Assembly (NCBI GenBank): GCA_030762935.1
Contig: CM060900.1
Coordinates: forward strand, 284,476,284-284,540,283
DNA: 64,000 bases
Direction: 5' to 3'
Source: Hymenopus coronatus
Lineage: Eukaryota > Arthropoda > Insecta > Mantodea > Hymenopodidae
Below, piece after piece: positions 46,911-60,640 of the stretch. The notes beneath the pieces were generated by a model. The model did not search any database. It was not told the origin of the DNA and worked only from the letters and a program-made list of their open reading frames with translations. Both the position numbers and the translations under genes were made by a program. Each line of letters opens with the position of its first letter. Position 1 is the first letter of the stretch.

Positions 46911-48568
46911 TTCACTTAGTTTACCAACAAGAAAATTTGCATAATGTTGACCACAAGTGTCTGTAGTCTCACCGACTACTTCCCGTATAAGGCACTCTTT
47001 CAAAATATTTTGAATTACAGTAATTGTTGAATGGTAACTGTCATCTATGTAATTTCTTCAAAGTGTTGATTTCTTTTGGGATGGTATGGTTGCAATATTT
47101 CTCTAAGAAATCCCAGAAATGTTGATTGTTTAGTGAATTCCATGGTATGTTTGCTGCGATTAGCACATGACATAAGAATGCTGAAACATGCATTTTTGTT
47201 AGATGAAGCGCAGCATAGCTGTGTAGCTAAACTTTGCTTTGAGGTGGTCTGTCTCTGTTTTGCTGCAATGTGTTGCTTAGCAGTGCAATGTTGTGTTAAT
47301 TGAAACTTTTTCTCACCTGCAATTTGTTTGTTCGAGTTGACAAAAACAACTTTACCATCTATTGTACAATCCATTTATTTGTGATCCACAGTCCATAGCA
47401 TACTACCTTAAAAGTGCACTTCTATTGCATTTATCATTTGGCATTTAACACTTCCTAAAAACATACTTCTCACAAGGAAAATCAACTGATGATTGGGCTT
47501 AACTTGTGCGTGTGGCAGTCAAGAAAACTAACTTTCTTGTTACCGAAATATCCACTTCAGATTTTTTTGACTTTTTGTCACTTTTCAAACAAGATGTGAT
47601 ATTGCAGAAGACTGGCGTACAAGGAGAGAATTTCATATGGAGAAAGAATGGAGGATGAGAAGATTTTGGAAACTTTTTATTTAAAACAAACCTGAGGAGG
47701 GATGACAACAATTTCAGAGTTGTTAGCTTCAAGAGGAGAGCTTGAAGGCCTCAACAACTCATACCAAAAAGGAGCTACAATGGTACAAATTTAATATCTG
47801 TGGAGAAGAATAGGGATCTTTCTAGATCTGCCTTTTACCTCTGAAATGCTTTCGGATTTCTAAAGAAATCTCCAAACCAGTTTTGAAGTCTCCCAACAAT
47901 TTGCCTGATGTTTGTGCTGATAAGAAAGAAGTGAAATGAAATGTGTAAATCTAGTATTGTGTCATGGGTTTACAAAATGGTGAGTATTGCTTATTTTAGT
48001 ACTGAACATTAAACAGACTTTTGAAGATTTTACTAGGTTTTCTAAGAAAATAATGCTTTTGTTTTAAAAAGTCAGCCATCAATCCAAAAATATGACAGTT
48101 TAAGCATTACAAACATAATGAAATGACAGTGTTTAAAATAAAGGGAATGTTAAGGTGTCGTATTTGCAATTTTTAGTTTTTAGCATATGTCCTTCATAGA
48201 TTTATGTAAAGAAACAATTTTTGTTCATAACAGTGATGGGGAAGCTAATACAATTACTTAAACAAAATTAAATGCAATATCTACATCTTTTTTAGCTAAA
48301 TAATAACACATGAAACTCTGTGCAAAATAGACCATGTTACATTTTGCTTGTGTAAAGTAGGACAAGTACAAAATATTGAGTGCATTGTTTTTTTTTTTCT
48401 TTCTATAGCTTATTATAGATACTTAAAATTTAAAAAGACAGGGAAACACAGTTGAAAACACAACACCCTTTTATCAAACTAATCACCTGTACCTAAAATG
48501 TTACCATGAGTTAATTTAGCAGTTTTCACAACTGTTTGAACTTTAAAATTCAATTATCTCAAAATATG
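46911..48568. other. Mostly unrecognised; possible decayed coding 47510-47900 (+)
   Basis: A plus-strand frame with few stops around 47510-47900 reads KKTNFLVTEISTSDFFDFLS, FKTNLRRDDNNFRVVSFKRR and KSPNQF. It vaguely resembles a multicopy arthropod protein of unknown function (KTNLRRDxxW-like). This is a weak impression. The rest is AT-rich without features. Confidence 0.25.
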
Positions 48569-48647
48569 TTTTTTTTTTTTTTTTTTTTTTTTTGTTGTTT
48601 TTGTTTGTTTGTTTGTTTGTTTGTTTGTTTTTTTTTTTTTTTTTTTT
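48569..48647. repeat. Poly(T)/(GTTT)n tract
   Basis: T run, about seven GTTT units, then another T run: about 79 bp of simple sequence. Confidence 0.95.
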
Positions 48648-50626
48648 ATTTTACTGATCTGAATTTACACACACATGAGAGAATTATCACTACCTAATTA
48701 TAATATTATAGCAGTACATTGAATTTATCTTAAAAATTGTAAAAAAAGCCAAGGCTGTCACTACATTTTAGCTCTCTTAATGGGCATGCAGCAGCAAAAC
48801 ATTTCCCCTCCAGCAGAACTTAATTATGCAGGGGTACATTATTGGAACAAGAATAATGAACTATTCCTTGGGACATAGAATTATCCAGTAGGGTTTGAGC
48901 CTGTAATGGCAAACATTTAGGAATATTTGTATTAGAAATCATTACACATCAGAAATATGTTAGTAATACCTGTTATTATATTGGCATATTTTCATAAATA
49001 TGAATTTCTTTATTTACTTTAAAGCATATTTAACTAAAATTTATCTTCATGTGGGAGAACTCAACTAGGTCAGAATTTATGTTATCTGGCATAGTAATAT
49101 TACCGTTATCAACTTCCTTAGTAACAGAATGGATGCTTTCAGAAAGTGTATCCTGAAATTAAAAATTTAAAGTTAAACAAATTATTTAAATTTGTTATAA
49201 ATGTCTGAATATTAAACAGTATGTATGCTAATAAAGTATAATAATTGGATACTATTAGTTTGATAAGCAAAAGTTAAATTATACCAGTCTTTTTTTGTCA
49301 AATCCAACATCATTTCACCATAACTGTAATATCTTCATGTTGTGCAGTTAAAGTTATGTTCATCATAGCACCAGAATAAATAGGCATGAAAACTAAGAGA
49401 AATGTTAGATATTAGAGAGCAGCGACTTCTAGACATTGCCTTGCAAAATATGCAGTATAATACAAACCTGCAAAAATGTGCTGGAAGTTAAATAATGCCC
49501 TACAAGACTGTGACAAATATAAAAAACATGGCTTTGCACAGAGCATTTTATAGAATCCTGATGTAAAGGTGGATACATCTTCAGAAGCCACAGATTCTCA
49601 CTTGAAATTTTAATAAAATTACTCTGTTGTAAGATGAATGTATCTCTCCTAAAATGACAATTGCTATTAATGGCTATAATTGTGTATTTTCATCTTAAAG
49701 ATCACCTTTCAATACATATATAATTCAAGACCAAAAATCGACAGTTTTACAGATATGGTGGTTCTGCAATGACATGGTGATGCATCCCAGTTTGTTTTAT
49801 TTTTTGTAAGTTAAATATTTGTTGGCTGACATTAAATTAACAAAAACCATGAGTAAGGAATTTTGGTTCAAGTTGTTACTGCATAATATAAACATGTTTT
49901 CCTCAGACTTTTACCATTTTAGTAGTTATATATAAAAATTACTTAACTATGTAAGTAATGTTTTCTTTGTATATCATAGCAGGTTATTAACATAATTTTT
50001 GTTGTAAAACAGCATAAACATACACACATATAAGTTAGCTCTACATAGAAAAGGCCGTTGCCATTCAAGCATTCTAAGATAACTGATATCCTTTTTGTTA
50101 ATTTATTTATTTATTCTGGTGTCGGAAGCTTTATACTATGTGCACAACCACAAGAAAATTCTTTACGTGCAAACTTTTCCTTCTACAATCATGCTTGGAA
50201 AATCATATGTTCAAAAGATTTAGATGTTTAAATATTTTGAGTGACCATATATATAAGAGGCAGAAAAAGAGGACAGCTTCACTAAGAACCTAATCAAGTA
50301 TTACCAAGGAAACAGATACTAATAATTTGTAAATTTTACAAATTTATGTGTGGTAATAGGACATATCTGTTGTTTACATTGAAAAATGCAACATTACAGT
50401 GGTTTAGAAGAAAATGTACTGGTTTGGTTTATTTTACTTAAAATTATTCTATTCTAATGTTGCATTGCTACTCAAAAATGTGGTGCAATTTTTACCTTTA
50501 CAGGTTTCATCATTACAATATTTCTGTTATTCTAGCTTATTTGTTATGGTGTAATTAACAGTAATATAACGATTCACCTTCTGAGTTTCATCTGCAATGT
50601 TGCTCTTGGTCTCTTGCTCCTCTCTC

Positions 50627-50680
<54 letters not shown>

Positions 50681-52967
50681 CCTCCCTCCCTCTCTCTCTC
50701 TACCAGAAATACTTCATTGATGAAACTATTTAAGCAAGCCTTTATTCCGTGACAAATAGATTAAAATACCACACAATTTATGTATTTGAAATGTTATTGA
50801 AAAGTTATTAGTGACTTCACTGTGTATACATTTAATTGGCTCACTTTGGTCCATTGAACATTAATCAAAGAAGATACCCTTCCACATTTGTATTGTGGCT
50901 GGGGATACTAAAATATATCCTGCTATTTTCAGTAGTTTGGAACAGGAGGTTACAGATACAAAAAGCACAGAATAATAGCATTATTATAGCAAACACATTA
51001 TTAATCCAGGAGTATGCTAAAAAGGAAGATCTTGTGATTTGAATTCAAATGTTATTCCTATCTACAGTTAAGAGGGAATCTGCTAAAATTTCTGAAAATC
51101 CACCCTAACACTGTTTATGCACTAGAAAAAAGGACCTGTTTGTGAAAAAGAGGATGTATGGCCACCCTACACATATTCATATTCCATATATCAGTGAGTG
51201 TAGGGTGTTGGTAATTGTGTGGGTTTTAAAACTGTATTTTTCACCATTGTTTGACTGAAAAACAGAATGATCATGAACATTATGGTTCTAAAATTCCTTT
51301 ATTGACAGAAACCTTTCACCAACAATTTTTTTAATTGTACACTGCTAGTGTTCACATAGGTGCCAACTGTGGAGGGCAAGCCACTTTCTGTCCCCTTAAC
51401 TTGCAAAGCTAGGGGCATTGTCCCCTCAACATTTTTTACTGAAGGGGCATGGTCCCTGTAAAATTTTAAAGATTTGTGAATAAAAATTGTCAAAATAGAT
51501 AAAGCAGAGTTGTAAAGGATTATCTTTATTTCAATTGCAGAATTCAATTATTAAACAAAAGCAATGATGATGCAACCTAGGTTTTATTTTCAGTTAATAT
51601 TGGACCAAAATCAGAGCATGCAGATAATGAATTTCTCTTGTGTTGACATATCTGTATTTCATTATCTGTTATAGAAAGTTATTTTTCTGCCTTAATATGA
51701 TTAATCACATTTTAAAATAAGGCATGGTACAAAATATATGGTGATAAATCCACTTGTAGACATTGTGATGCATCCATTTTTTTTAGTTTGAGGTTATTCT
51801 CGTATCTAAGCAGTAGAAGGATTTTAAAATATATTTATCATTTGTGTAGTCATGGATGGAATTTGCTTGTATTCACCTAAACATTATACCTGTCATCCAT
51901 TGTTTTCATGGCAGGCAAATTTATAAGCAAGAGTGAACTTGCATCCATTCTTAACTGCATATGTCATCTCAGGTGGTGAACACTTATGATATATGAAATG
52001 AAATAAGTAGGAATTGGAATTTGAGAAGGAAACATCCTGGGTACATCCCTGGCATTTACCTATTATAAGAGCTGAAGAAAACCTTAGTCAGGGAGAATGG
52101 TCATGGTAGCATTTGAAACACAGACCTCCCATTCACGAATCCCTGTCTTAATGACTTCAGCTACCATGTCAATGCTAGCAGAAATGTACTCATATGCAAC
52201 ACATTTGCTGGAAAACAGTTTATTTCAACAGACCTGGCAGTTTCGTCAACTTTTAAATTAATAAACCACATACTTAATTTACAGGAAGTGGAAACCACCT
52301 GTACTATACAGAGTTAAAACACCTTTTAATTTAGTAATAATAATTGTACTAAATAGTTTATCAATATCCAATTTTATTGCACAATCCCCTCCACCAAATA
52401 AGTAGCAAGTCAGCACCCGTGTGTGTGAGTGTCTAGATGATTGAAGTCTACCACTAATTATCTCTGTTTGCAATTTATGGTTGTTTCATTGCATGTACAG
52501 AGAAAATGAATTGGTCAGAGATTCTACCGGAGCATAAGCTCTTTTGTGTATTCTTTTATAAATATCTGAACAATAAGTAAATACTGAGATAATAAATGGA
52601 GTGAAAAACCCTTAAAATGGAGCCTAATGGTCCTCACGAGGGAAAAATAATTTCACCTTCCAGGACTTTTCTTCTCATCCTTTCATTATTGTATAGGTCC
52701 AGCAGCCTCCTGAATAACATTTTCTGAGCTATGTTCTTTTCATAACTAGTGGGCATGATGTATGTTACTCAGTTGGCAGCACATAGTGTTAATTTCAAAT
52801 CAATGTTACATACTGTGGTATGGTATTTTGGGATCTAGTGAGACACAGGCATTGGTAGACATAATTTTTTGCTTAATTCGTAGCACACTCCTGGGAAGAG
52901 GTATTATATTCATTGATTGACTAGATGAAATTTATCCATTTCAGATTGGTTTGGAGATATATTTACA
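48648..52967. other. No gene recognised; (TC)n run inside
   Basis: AT-rich DNA without recognisable coding. A long (TC)n/(CCCT) run occupies about 50619-50701. Near 51350-51480 a stretch with AGGTGCCAACTGTGGAGGGC and GGGGCATTGTCCCCTC resembles ends of some non-autonomous DNA transposons, but it is not diagnostic. Chance ORFs only. Confidence 0.45.
50619..50701. repeat. (TC)n microsatellite
   Basis: About 80 bp of TC units with minor CCCT interruptions. Confidence 0.95.
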
Positions 52968-53240
52968 AATCTGATGTGTTACATTCATAAGACTTTCTCT
53001 AACTGTTCTGTAAACAAACTATCCTTCAAAAGGTTATCCTTTATTCTGCATCATGCTAATTGAGATAAAAATTTTCCATAAATAGTATTAGTGCTTATTT
53101 GACTTCTACTTATAAGGAACTATATATGTGAACTATATATATGAGATGAATTGTATGTTTTAATGAGATCTGCATTTTTTGTGTAGTAAGCTTTTGAAGT
53201 CATTCAGAATGAAGAAGACTTCAGGGTCTATTCCCAAGAA
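52968..53240 (+). repeat. Dispersed repeat, modules X-Z joined
   Basis: TCTGATGTGTTACATTCATA, CAAACAAACTATCCTTCAAA and ATGCTAATTGAGATAAAA match module X. TTTTTTGTGTAGTAAG, GAATGAAGAAGACTTCAGGG and TATTCCCAAGAAATTC match module Z. The Y module of the 41-kb copy is absent. The right edge runs into a mariner remnant. Confidence 0.65.
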
Positions 53241-53960
53241 ATTCCATTTGCCATGTAAACATCATTAATCAAAATGTCAGATTGCATTGTCTTCACTTTA
53301 TTCTTAGTTGGTGAATCCAAATGATGCCATTCCATACTCTGGCATTTTCTTTCAGGCTGGTAATGATGGAAACAGCTTTCATTGCCTATCACAATACTTT
53401 TCAAAAACTTATCACCGTAATTTTGAAATCTCTGAAGAAGGTTTTGGCTGATGGTTTTTCTCTGAAGTTTGTGTTCTTCAGTCAATAAACATGGAACCCA
53501 ATTGGCACAAACTTTTCAATGACCTAAGCTTTGTATAATTTCTTGCACTGCACACAAACTGTGCAGTGATTTCATCCACAATGATATGCCTATCTGCTCT
53601 AATGACCTCATCAACACTTTCCGTGTTGTGTTCTGTAGAGGCAATTTGCAGGTGACTGCTATGAATCTCTTCTTAGAAACTTCTTTTCCCATCTTTGAAA
53701 TGCTTCACCCATCTCCTAACACTGGTAACACCTGTGCAAACATCTCCATGACACATTGCAGCCTGAGGTGAATTTCAGCAGCAGATTTTCCCTCTTTAAC
53801 AAGGAATTCGATCACAATACACCGTCGAAATGAAACATCAATGTCTGGTGTTTTGGAAATACTATTTGTGGTCACATGATAGTAGCTAACAATTTTACAT
53901 GTGGTGTAAAGTGTATAGATTGCAGTCCTGCAGTCCTTTTTGCTGCATTGCTGAAATTTG
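53228..53960 (-). pseudogene. Mariner transposase fragment
   Basis: The minus strand reads, from about 53850: IVIEFLVKEGKSAAEIHLRL (HTH), VTSVRRWVKHFKDGK after a shift, ADRHIIVDEI, then MTEEHKLQRKTISQNLLQRF and FLKSIVIGNESCFHHYQPER (first catalytic motif), and KCQSMEWHH. The first catalytic Asp (GDES) is Asn (GNES). The C-terminal half with the second and third Asp is absent; coding stops at ILINDVYMANGISWE, where module Z begins. It is a different family from the 43-kb copy, about half length, with frameshifts. Confidence 0.82.
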
Positions 53961-56900
53961 AATTTTTACAATGGGTTGCTCACGACTTTCAGTGTGACCC
54001 TCCTACACAGAAAATGTAGATGTTATTAAACACAATTTGTGTCATATGCCTATGTATTTTTGGTTTTTGTAGAGTTAAACATTTCCAAAATATTCTGTGT
54101 TACTGGTTTTAATTTAGTAATACTTATACTTTTCTCAAATGGGAAGTTGTTATTTGTCTCGTGTATCTTTTGTGTTACCCATGATCATGCAAAGTGAACC
54201 AAACTTCAATTGTTTCACACAGTGACCAGCTTTGAAAGATTTGACTACCACTTTAGCATAGTGTATTCCCTTATTTCCCTTCTACTAATAAGGAAGCAAG
54301 TAATACAACCATTTACGTTAATGTTTGTCTGATTAGGATGATATATATAAAGGAATTTTGTAAGAATAGTTATAATATTTATTTGCAGAACAGGTAGAGA
54401 GTAGAGAAACTCGTGAGACAGATTTGTTTCCTGAAATACCAGCACAGTTTCATTTATACTGCTCCTTCCCCATGGGAGCAGAAAAAACTAACTCTGTTTT
54501 TTCTGTTTCAATAGCTGAATATCAGACTTCTATTGTTGTCTAATATTAACTACTCAAAATACTAGACTTTCACATAATGCCACAGCGGTTAATAATTTGT
54601 CATGAAATATATTACAGGGACAGTTTTTCTTATAGGTTACCAGTCACTATAGTGAGGAGTTTCTTAGCAAAACAAAATTAACATAAAGAAAGTATACTAT
54701 TCCTAACACTTAGCAGATATACTTGATTCATGTAAGCCATTCCTCTGTCACTGAGAATGTTTAAAAATCCTTTAGATATAAACCAATCATACTTTTAAAG
54801 ACTAATTAATATTGCTGTATACCATTTAATAACTGTTTTGTTAATTGACAAAATAATGATTACAGTGGTGCCAATAAAAGTGGAATTTGACTGTACAGTG
54901 TACATTTGTTCAGATGTTGCTCATCCATAAACTCCCATATCACTCAGATGTATTCTGCAAATATGTTTTTCAGAATGTACCAAACATAAAATTAATTCAG
55001 TGATTTAAAAAATAAAATCATGAATATGTTAATATGCGAGTTGTAGTTTCATGGCAGTATTAGACTCTATACTGCAAATCTAGCCTTTTCTAATGTTCAC
55101 TAGTCTTTGCTTTCCTCTCTATCTCTGGACATAATCAATTTGTCTTAAATATGTCTATCACCTGGTATCTATGCTGCCTTTGAGGCTTGTTCCCATTCAT
55201 TACTCCTGATGTATTATACAGCAAACAGTTTCATCTATCTGGTGCCCAAGCCAATTTCATGCAGATGAAGCCTACTACAAGAAGAGGCACATTAGAATCT
55301 ATATAAAGTCCTGTAAGACTCAATTTTATCCAAAAGTGGCACAATTGCAGTTTAATATGATATTTATTAGCTATGGTTTTGCTTTCCTCCTGCACTTCCA
55401 CTATTTGGTTTGAAGGAGTCTCAAATCTGGTTTTGGGATTCAAGATCTCTTCTAATTCTTTAGCAATTGAAGAGCATAAAAAAAAAAAAAAAAAAAAAAA
55501 ACTATGTAAATTGTAATTTTGAGATATTCAGATTTTTGTTATTGCACCTAAATTTAAATAAGTTTTATTTGTATTTTGTTATAAAGATATGCCAACATCT
55601 TTAACACATCAATGCCTTGTTTTAGAAGAAAATAATGCAAATGCTAGGTCATGAGTATTCAAAGGTTTTTTGCAAAATCTGATTATGCTGCAACCATGTA
55701 CTGGTACTGTGGATAAAACGTTTAATTTGTTATTAGTAAAGAGCATTTTGTGCAGTTATGATTATGTACCTGGACATAATTGCAGAAAATTATTCCATAT
55801 TTATGTTACTCCATGTGAGTATGCAGACCTTATTGAGTAATTTTGTCCTTAGAAGTACAAGGATTAAATATCTAGAAACATTTAACATTCAGTGAGTACA
55901 CAAAACACAATAAGAAAGCCACTTCAAAACAGAAATACTTTCAAATAGAAACATAAGAATTTAGTGATCACCTGGCTATACTGTGATGCTCTTAAACAAG
56001 TGATTATAAATGAAACATAATTACCTATGCAGCACGAAAAATAAGACAGAATATTTATAACATCTTTAAATCTATCTATCTTATACATTAAAACAAGCAC
56101 TATCTTCATTTTATGTTAAGACTTGAGCCACTTTTCTAGCCTTAAAGCTACTTACTGGGACCAGTTTGGGGAACATACTTTGTACCAACTAAATCACCTT
56201 TCCTTGGCACCAATGATGGTGATGGTTGTGGGGCATGCATCAATTGTGGAGGCACCTTGTTCTAGTTCTATGAACTTCCAAAGGCTGCTGCACAGCGGTA
56301 AGTCAAATTCTAGTATTGTTCTTCAAGATGCAAATTTTTTCCCAGGTGTCTAACTCTCTATGTTGATAAGTCAGTTTTAACAGTTTCATACTTAGCATTT
56401 CAAATTTCAGAAGTACTTCAAGAATTACATCATCACCTTAACTCCAAAAAAAACAACTACAGCATCCAAAAACTACCGTGTCAAAATTAAAGGATCCTTA
56501 TCCAGCAAAAAAAAAAAAAAACAACAGAAAGCAGGAAGTTAAAAAAAATGAAATGCTTGGACCGTAATCTAGGTACATGAGAAGGAAAAAGAAGTTAGAA
56601 ACCAGACTAAAAGCACATACTATGTGTCACCTAAAATACAAACAAACAGAAAAATCAACAGCTGCCCACCACTTCTAGTCTTTGGGACATGAAATTATAC
56701 TGAAAATAAAAATGTTAAAACCCACTTATCAACACACAGAATTAAATATCTGTGAAAGTTCTACATCATGAAGAAGTATTGTGTTATGAATTTTAATGTA
56801 CTGCCATACAGTAGACTTTGGAAATTAATAGAACCAAATACAGAAGTGATGGCATCCCTATAACCACCACCCTCATTCTTGGTGCCAAGAAAAGGAGATA

Positions 56901-57839
56901 GTCAGAATTAGGAGTTGAAAATGGTAACAATATGCATGCCTGAAACTGGAAATTTACTCTCAATAGCTTTTAAATGATGTTTAGTGTTACAAAATCTGAC
57001 TCATCTCTTAACTATCAAATATTATGCTTATAACTGACCCAAGCTTCTTTGCAAATTTCAAATATTTTTATTTTTTTATAGGAGCTGTCAGATTGGGATA
57101 AAATCCTTTGGCTTCATCCGAACTGAAAAGTATTATATTTTTCAGTAGGTATCCCATTTCTTTTTCAGGGCATATGTTTCACTTTGGGAAAATCACTGAT
57201 TTTAGTAAACACATTTGTGTCATGTACAGCTTGTTTTGGGCCTTATATTCATTGTCTAATCCAAAATAGTTAGATCAGAAAAGGCATCTCACCTTCCCCT
57301 TCAATTTTTCCTTTTTTAGCTTAAGAACCCTTGCTGCTGAAATGACAATTTGGATCTCAATACCAGACTTGAAGCCTTCTTAAATCCTGTATTTTTTAGT
57401 CAACCAAGTCTTTGTACCTTTACATGCTTCTTAACAGGTTGTCCATGGAGTCTGATAACGCCATGGAGTCATGTTGCAGGAGTCTGATAACGCTCCTTCC
57501 TTATGTAATGTTAGGTTTGCGCTTGTTTTTACACAAGTTACAAAGGTCTCAGAAACTACAATTTTTTTGCTATAAAATTTTTAAAATTATGGAATGAATT
57601 GTTGAAATCTCTTCATTAAATATGTGATTATCTTGTACCACCTCTTAGAGACCGGTACCACACTGAAATCATGAACATAGCTATGGTATGGTACTACCCT
57701 CTGAAGACCAGCAGACACACACATTGTTTTCTTCAAATTCCAGTAATTATCATGTGTATGTCGCAGTTGTAGAAGTCACAATGTCATGCATTCAGAACTT
57801 AATTTAGTTAATGCTGAGTATGACTGAAAATAGTGAAAT
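53961..57839. other. No gene recognised
   Basis: AT-rich DNA with A runs at 55478-55501 and 56507-56521. A 21-bp-scale duplication near 57436-57494 repeats GGAGTCTGATAACGC. No coding block was recognised. Confidence 0.45.
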
Positions 57840-58200
57840 TGCAATTCTTGTGACAGTGAAACTGAAAGTGATGTATTTAGTGGTGATGTTAGCATTCAGG
57901 ACAAAAATTACCAACCAACAGATACCGGTGAATCAAGTTCCAATGATACACCTGAAGAAGGAATGATGGAAGCACTTAGAAGAGATCACAGAGGCTGCTG
58001 ATTTAACTGATAATGATGTCTACCCTTGGCAGCCCAATAAGATCTTGGTTCCAGCGTTTCAATATTTTGCCGAGAGGTTGCACGTTAATGTAAACATGGA
58101 GACAAATATACCATTGAAGATTTTCAAACGTATGATCACTACAGAAGTTTTGGATTTCATTGTTGACAAGACTAACAGGAGGAACTGATTCTGGGTCTGG
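57840..58200 (+). pseudogene. piggyBac-like transposase, N-terminal part
   Basis: A Ser/Asp/Glu-rich leader (CDSETESDVFSGDVS, then TDTGESSSNDTPEEGMMEAL) is typical of piggyBac N-termini. The N-terminal domain follows: LVPAFQYFAERLHVNVNMET and NIPLKIFKRMITTEVLDFIV, then DKTNRRN and a stop. The FxxFF..L...IVxxTN pattern is the conserved start of the piggyBac DDE region. The frame is broken between the leader and this block. Confidence 0.72.
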
Positions 58201-59689
58201 TAAGTGCAAACAAGTTTCATGGCAAGATATCAATATAGAAGAGACCTGTAAGTTTGTTTCAATTATAATTATAGTGGGTTTGGTACATCTGTCATTCTTA
58301 CATTGCTATTGGTGAAAAGATAAAATGTATAGTAATTAGAGCTGGTCAAGTCAGCTTTCATTCTAGCTCATTTCTCGCTGCCATTAAGCGTGCCTCTCGC
58401 AGTCAGTAGATGGAGCTAAATACATAGCTGGCAGGAGAGAGCTTGGCCAATGAGATACAAGATTCTTGATTACTCACAAAACTCAATAAGTCTGTTAATA
58501 GCAGGACTGCAGTGTAATGTTCAGAAACTTGCATAATCAGTTCTGTAAGCTATATTATTTCATTTGCGTAAGTGATTTAAGATTTAAATGGCCTACTAGA
58601 TAAGGACAGTATTTAAATAACCCATGTTAGAGAAAGGGTTGAAAACGAAATGTGATATCATAGAATCTGCAGATTTGTACATGATCCCAACCTTTATTAC
58701 AAATAACTGTATATATTTTATTACTCCTAAGATGTTTATGTTGCAGGAAGTAATTCTATTTTCGGTTGCAATCTGAATATGTTTGAGTGTAAGTAAAGTT
58801 ATATACATAGCACACAAATTATAGTTATTTCATTAACAATTAATATCGCTGATTCAAAACATTTACTGCAAATGCGTTTGGGCCATATGTACTTAAAACA
58901 GTGAGTTATTTTGTGTTATTACTAGGGCCAAGAGGCAATTTATCACACAGTATACTTGGCCTAAAACATTTTAATTAACAAATTCAGTAGATATTTTTAA
59001 TTTATAGCACTCACATAAAACAAACTTCACACTTCAGCGGTATTGGTGTACAAACTAGCCACATTTTCAAATTTTCTGTTGTTTTTTAATATATTAGGCA
59101 GAGAAAGATCTTTTCAACAGTGCAAGATGTCATTGAAGCACACTTCATGCACACAATTTCTATACCAAGATGATAATCATGATACATTCTTTCCCTGGAT
59201 AATCCTAGATTTACACTCAAAATAAAACTAAACAAATTGTTAAACAAAAATTGTAATTCAAATTAATTGAAGAAAAAAATTGATGCATTTTCTACTGAGG
59301 CTAAAGGAAACTTAAGTTTAGAGTTTTAGGTTTTAATGTCCCATTTAGCATTTCTCACATTAGCACCCAAACTGCTTGAAACATAAAATTACTTTGAAAT
59401 TTTCTAACTTACTTACAAGGGGGAAAATAGGTTTAAACCTAAAAATCCAGGCCCTAGTTATTGCATAACCAGGTTATATTATGGGTCTTATGTCAACTGA
59501 CTTCGCCTGTAGTTATGAGAATACTTGAGTTGCCTTGCTCATGAACACTAGTTCTCGATACATGAGATTCTCATTGCCATGCTCTCGAGCAGTGGCATTG
59601 CCAAGGAGTAACGAGCAACAGTGGCATGGGTTTTGACTGCCTCTTAATAGATATAAATTTATTTCACACATCATGCCAAGAGATTGATT
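58201..59689. mobile_element. Sequence interrupting piggyBac; possible TIR element 58340-59640
   Basis: No piggyBac coding is recognisable here, although it resumes at 59690. Near 58345-58500 and, inverted, near 59510-59640, there are imperfectly matching segments (GCTCATTTCTCG against GCTCGTTACTCC, then GAGAGCTTGGCCAATGAGA against GAGAGCATGGCAATGAGAA, which are reverse-strand matches). That suggests a roughly 1.3-kb non-autonomous element with diverged inverted ends. No target duplication was established. Confidence 0.35.
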
Positions 59690-60640
59690 CTTATCAATAT
59701 TGAAAAACCTTCATTTTTGCAATGATGATGAAGCTGATGAAACAAATCACCTGTACAAAATAAATAAATTTCTCAGTATGATTTTGAAGAATTTTCAAAA
59801 TAACATTCAGTCTGGAAGAGATTTTGTCATTGGTGGGTGCATGGTACCATTTAGAGGGAGATTACTTTTTAAACAGTATATTCCAAATAAAATCCATAAA
59901 TATGGCATCAAACTCTGTACTACTGATGGTTACACTCTGAAGGCTATAGTATATACAGAAGCAAATGAAAGGAATGACAAACACAGCCATTCGGAAGCAA
60001 TTGTACATCAACTCTTATCATGCATGGATGTAAAAGAGGGTGGATTTCTTTACGGAGATAATTTTTATTCCAGTTTACCATTTGCTATGGCTTTGCATAG
60101 GGAGAAAGTTGTGTACTGTGAAACCTTGAGGGAGAACAGGAAAGGTGTTGCTGCCAGCTCAAGAAGAAGATGAAGAAGGGAAAAGTGTACAAACTACAGA
60201 ATGGAGCAGTGAAAATAATAAAGTGGGTGGGCAAACACGAAGTGCTCATGATTTCTGCAAATGTAGCACATGCAGACAGACATGTTGACACTGGGAAAAA
60301 AAGTCAGGGCAGGGAAATTCAACACTTAAACCCCTGTATTTGTTGGTGTATAGTAAAGCCAAAAAAGGCGTGGACATGAATGAGCAGATGTCATCTTATT
60401 CTGGGGTTTGAGGAGGTCTGAAGTGGTACAGAAAAATGATGTTTGAAATTATTTTTGGTACAGGAATTGTTAACTCATTTTTAACTCGTGGATCATTTAC
60501 AATACAACAAATGAAAAGAAGTTATCCATTACACAGTTCAAGAAAATCCTTGTGCAATTAGCTTCAAAGGCACCTAAAACACCATCCCAGGTTATGATAC
60601 AAGCTCATACTTATCAAACCATAGGGAGAAGAGAGAAAGA
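59690..60640 (+). pseudogene. piggyBac-like transposase, catalytic and C-terminal part
   Basis: KNLHFCNDDEADETNHLYKI and FVIGGCMVPFRGRLLFKQYI, then PNKIHKYGIKLCTTDGYTLK, GGFLYGDNFYSSLPFAMALH, then after a frameshift at about 60172 VKIIKWVGKHEVLMISANVA, and after a second, GVDMNEQMSSYSG and LKWYRKMMFEIIF. These follow piggyBac order. The first catalytic Asp (usually VDESM.PFKGR) is Gly here. The second (GDN) and third (GVDMNEQM) Asp survive. It is inactive. The C-terminal Cys-rich zinc domain is not seen. Confidence 0.85.
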
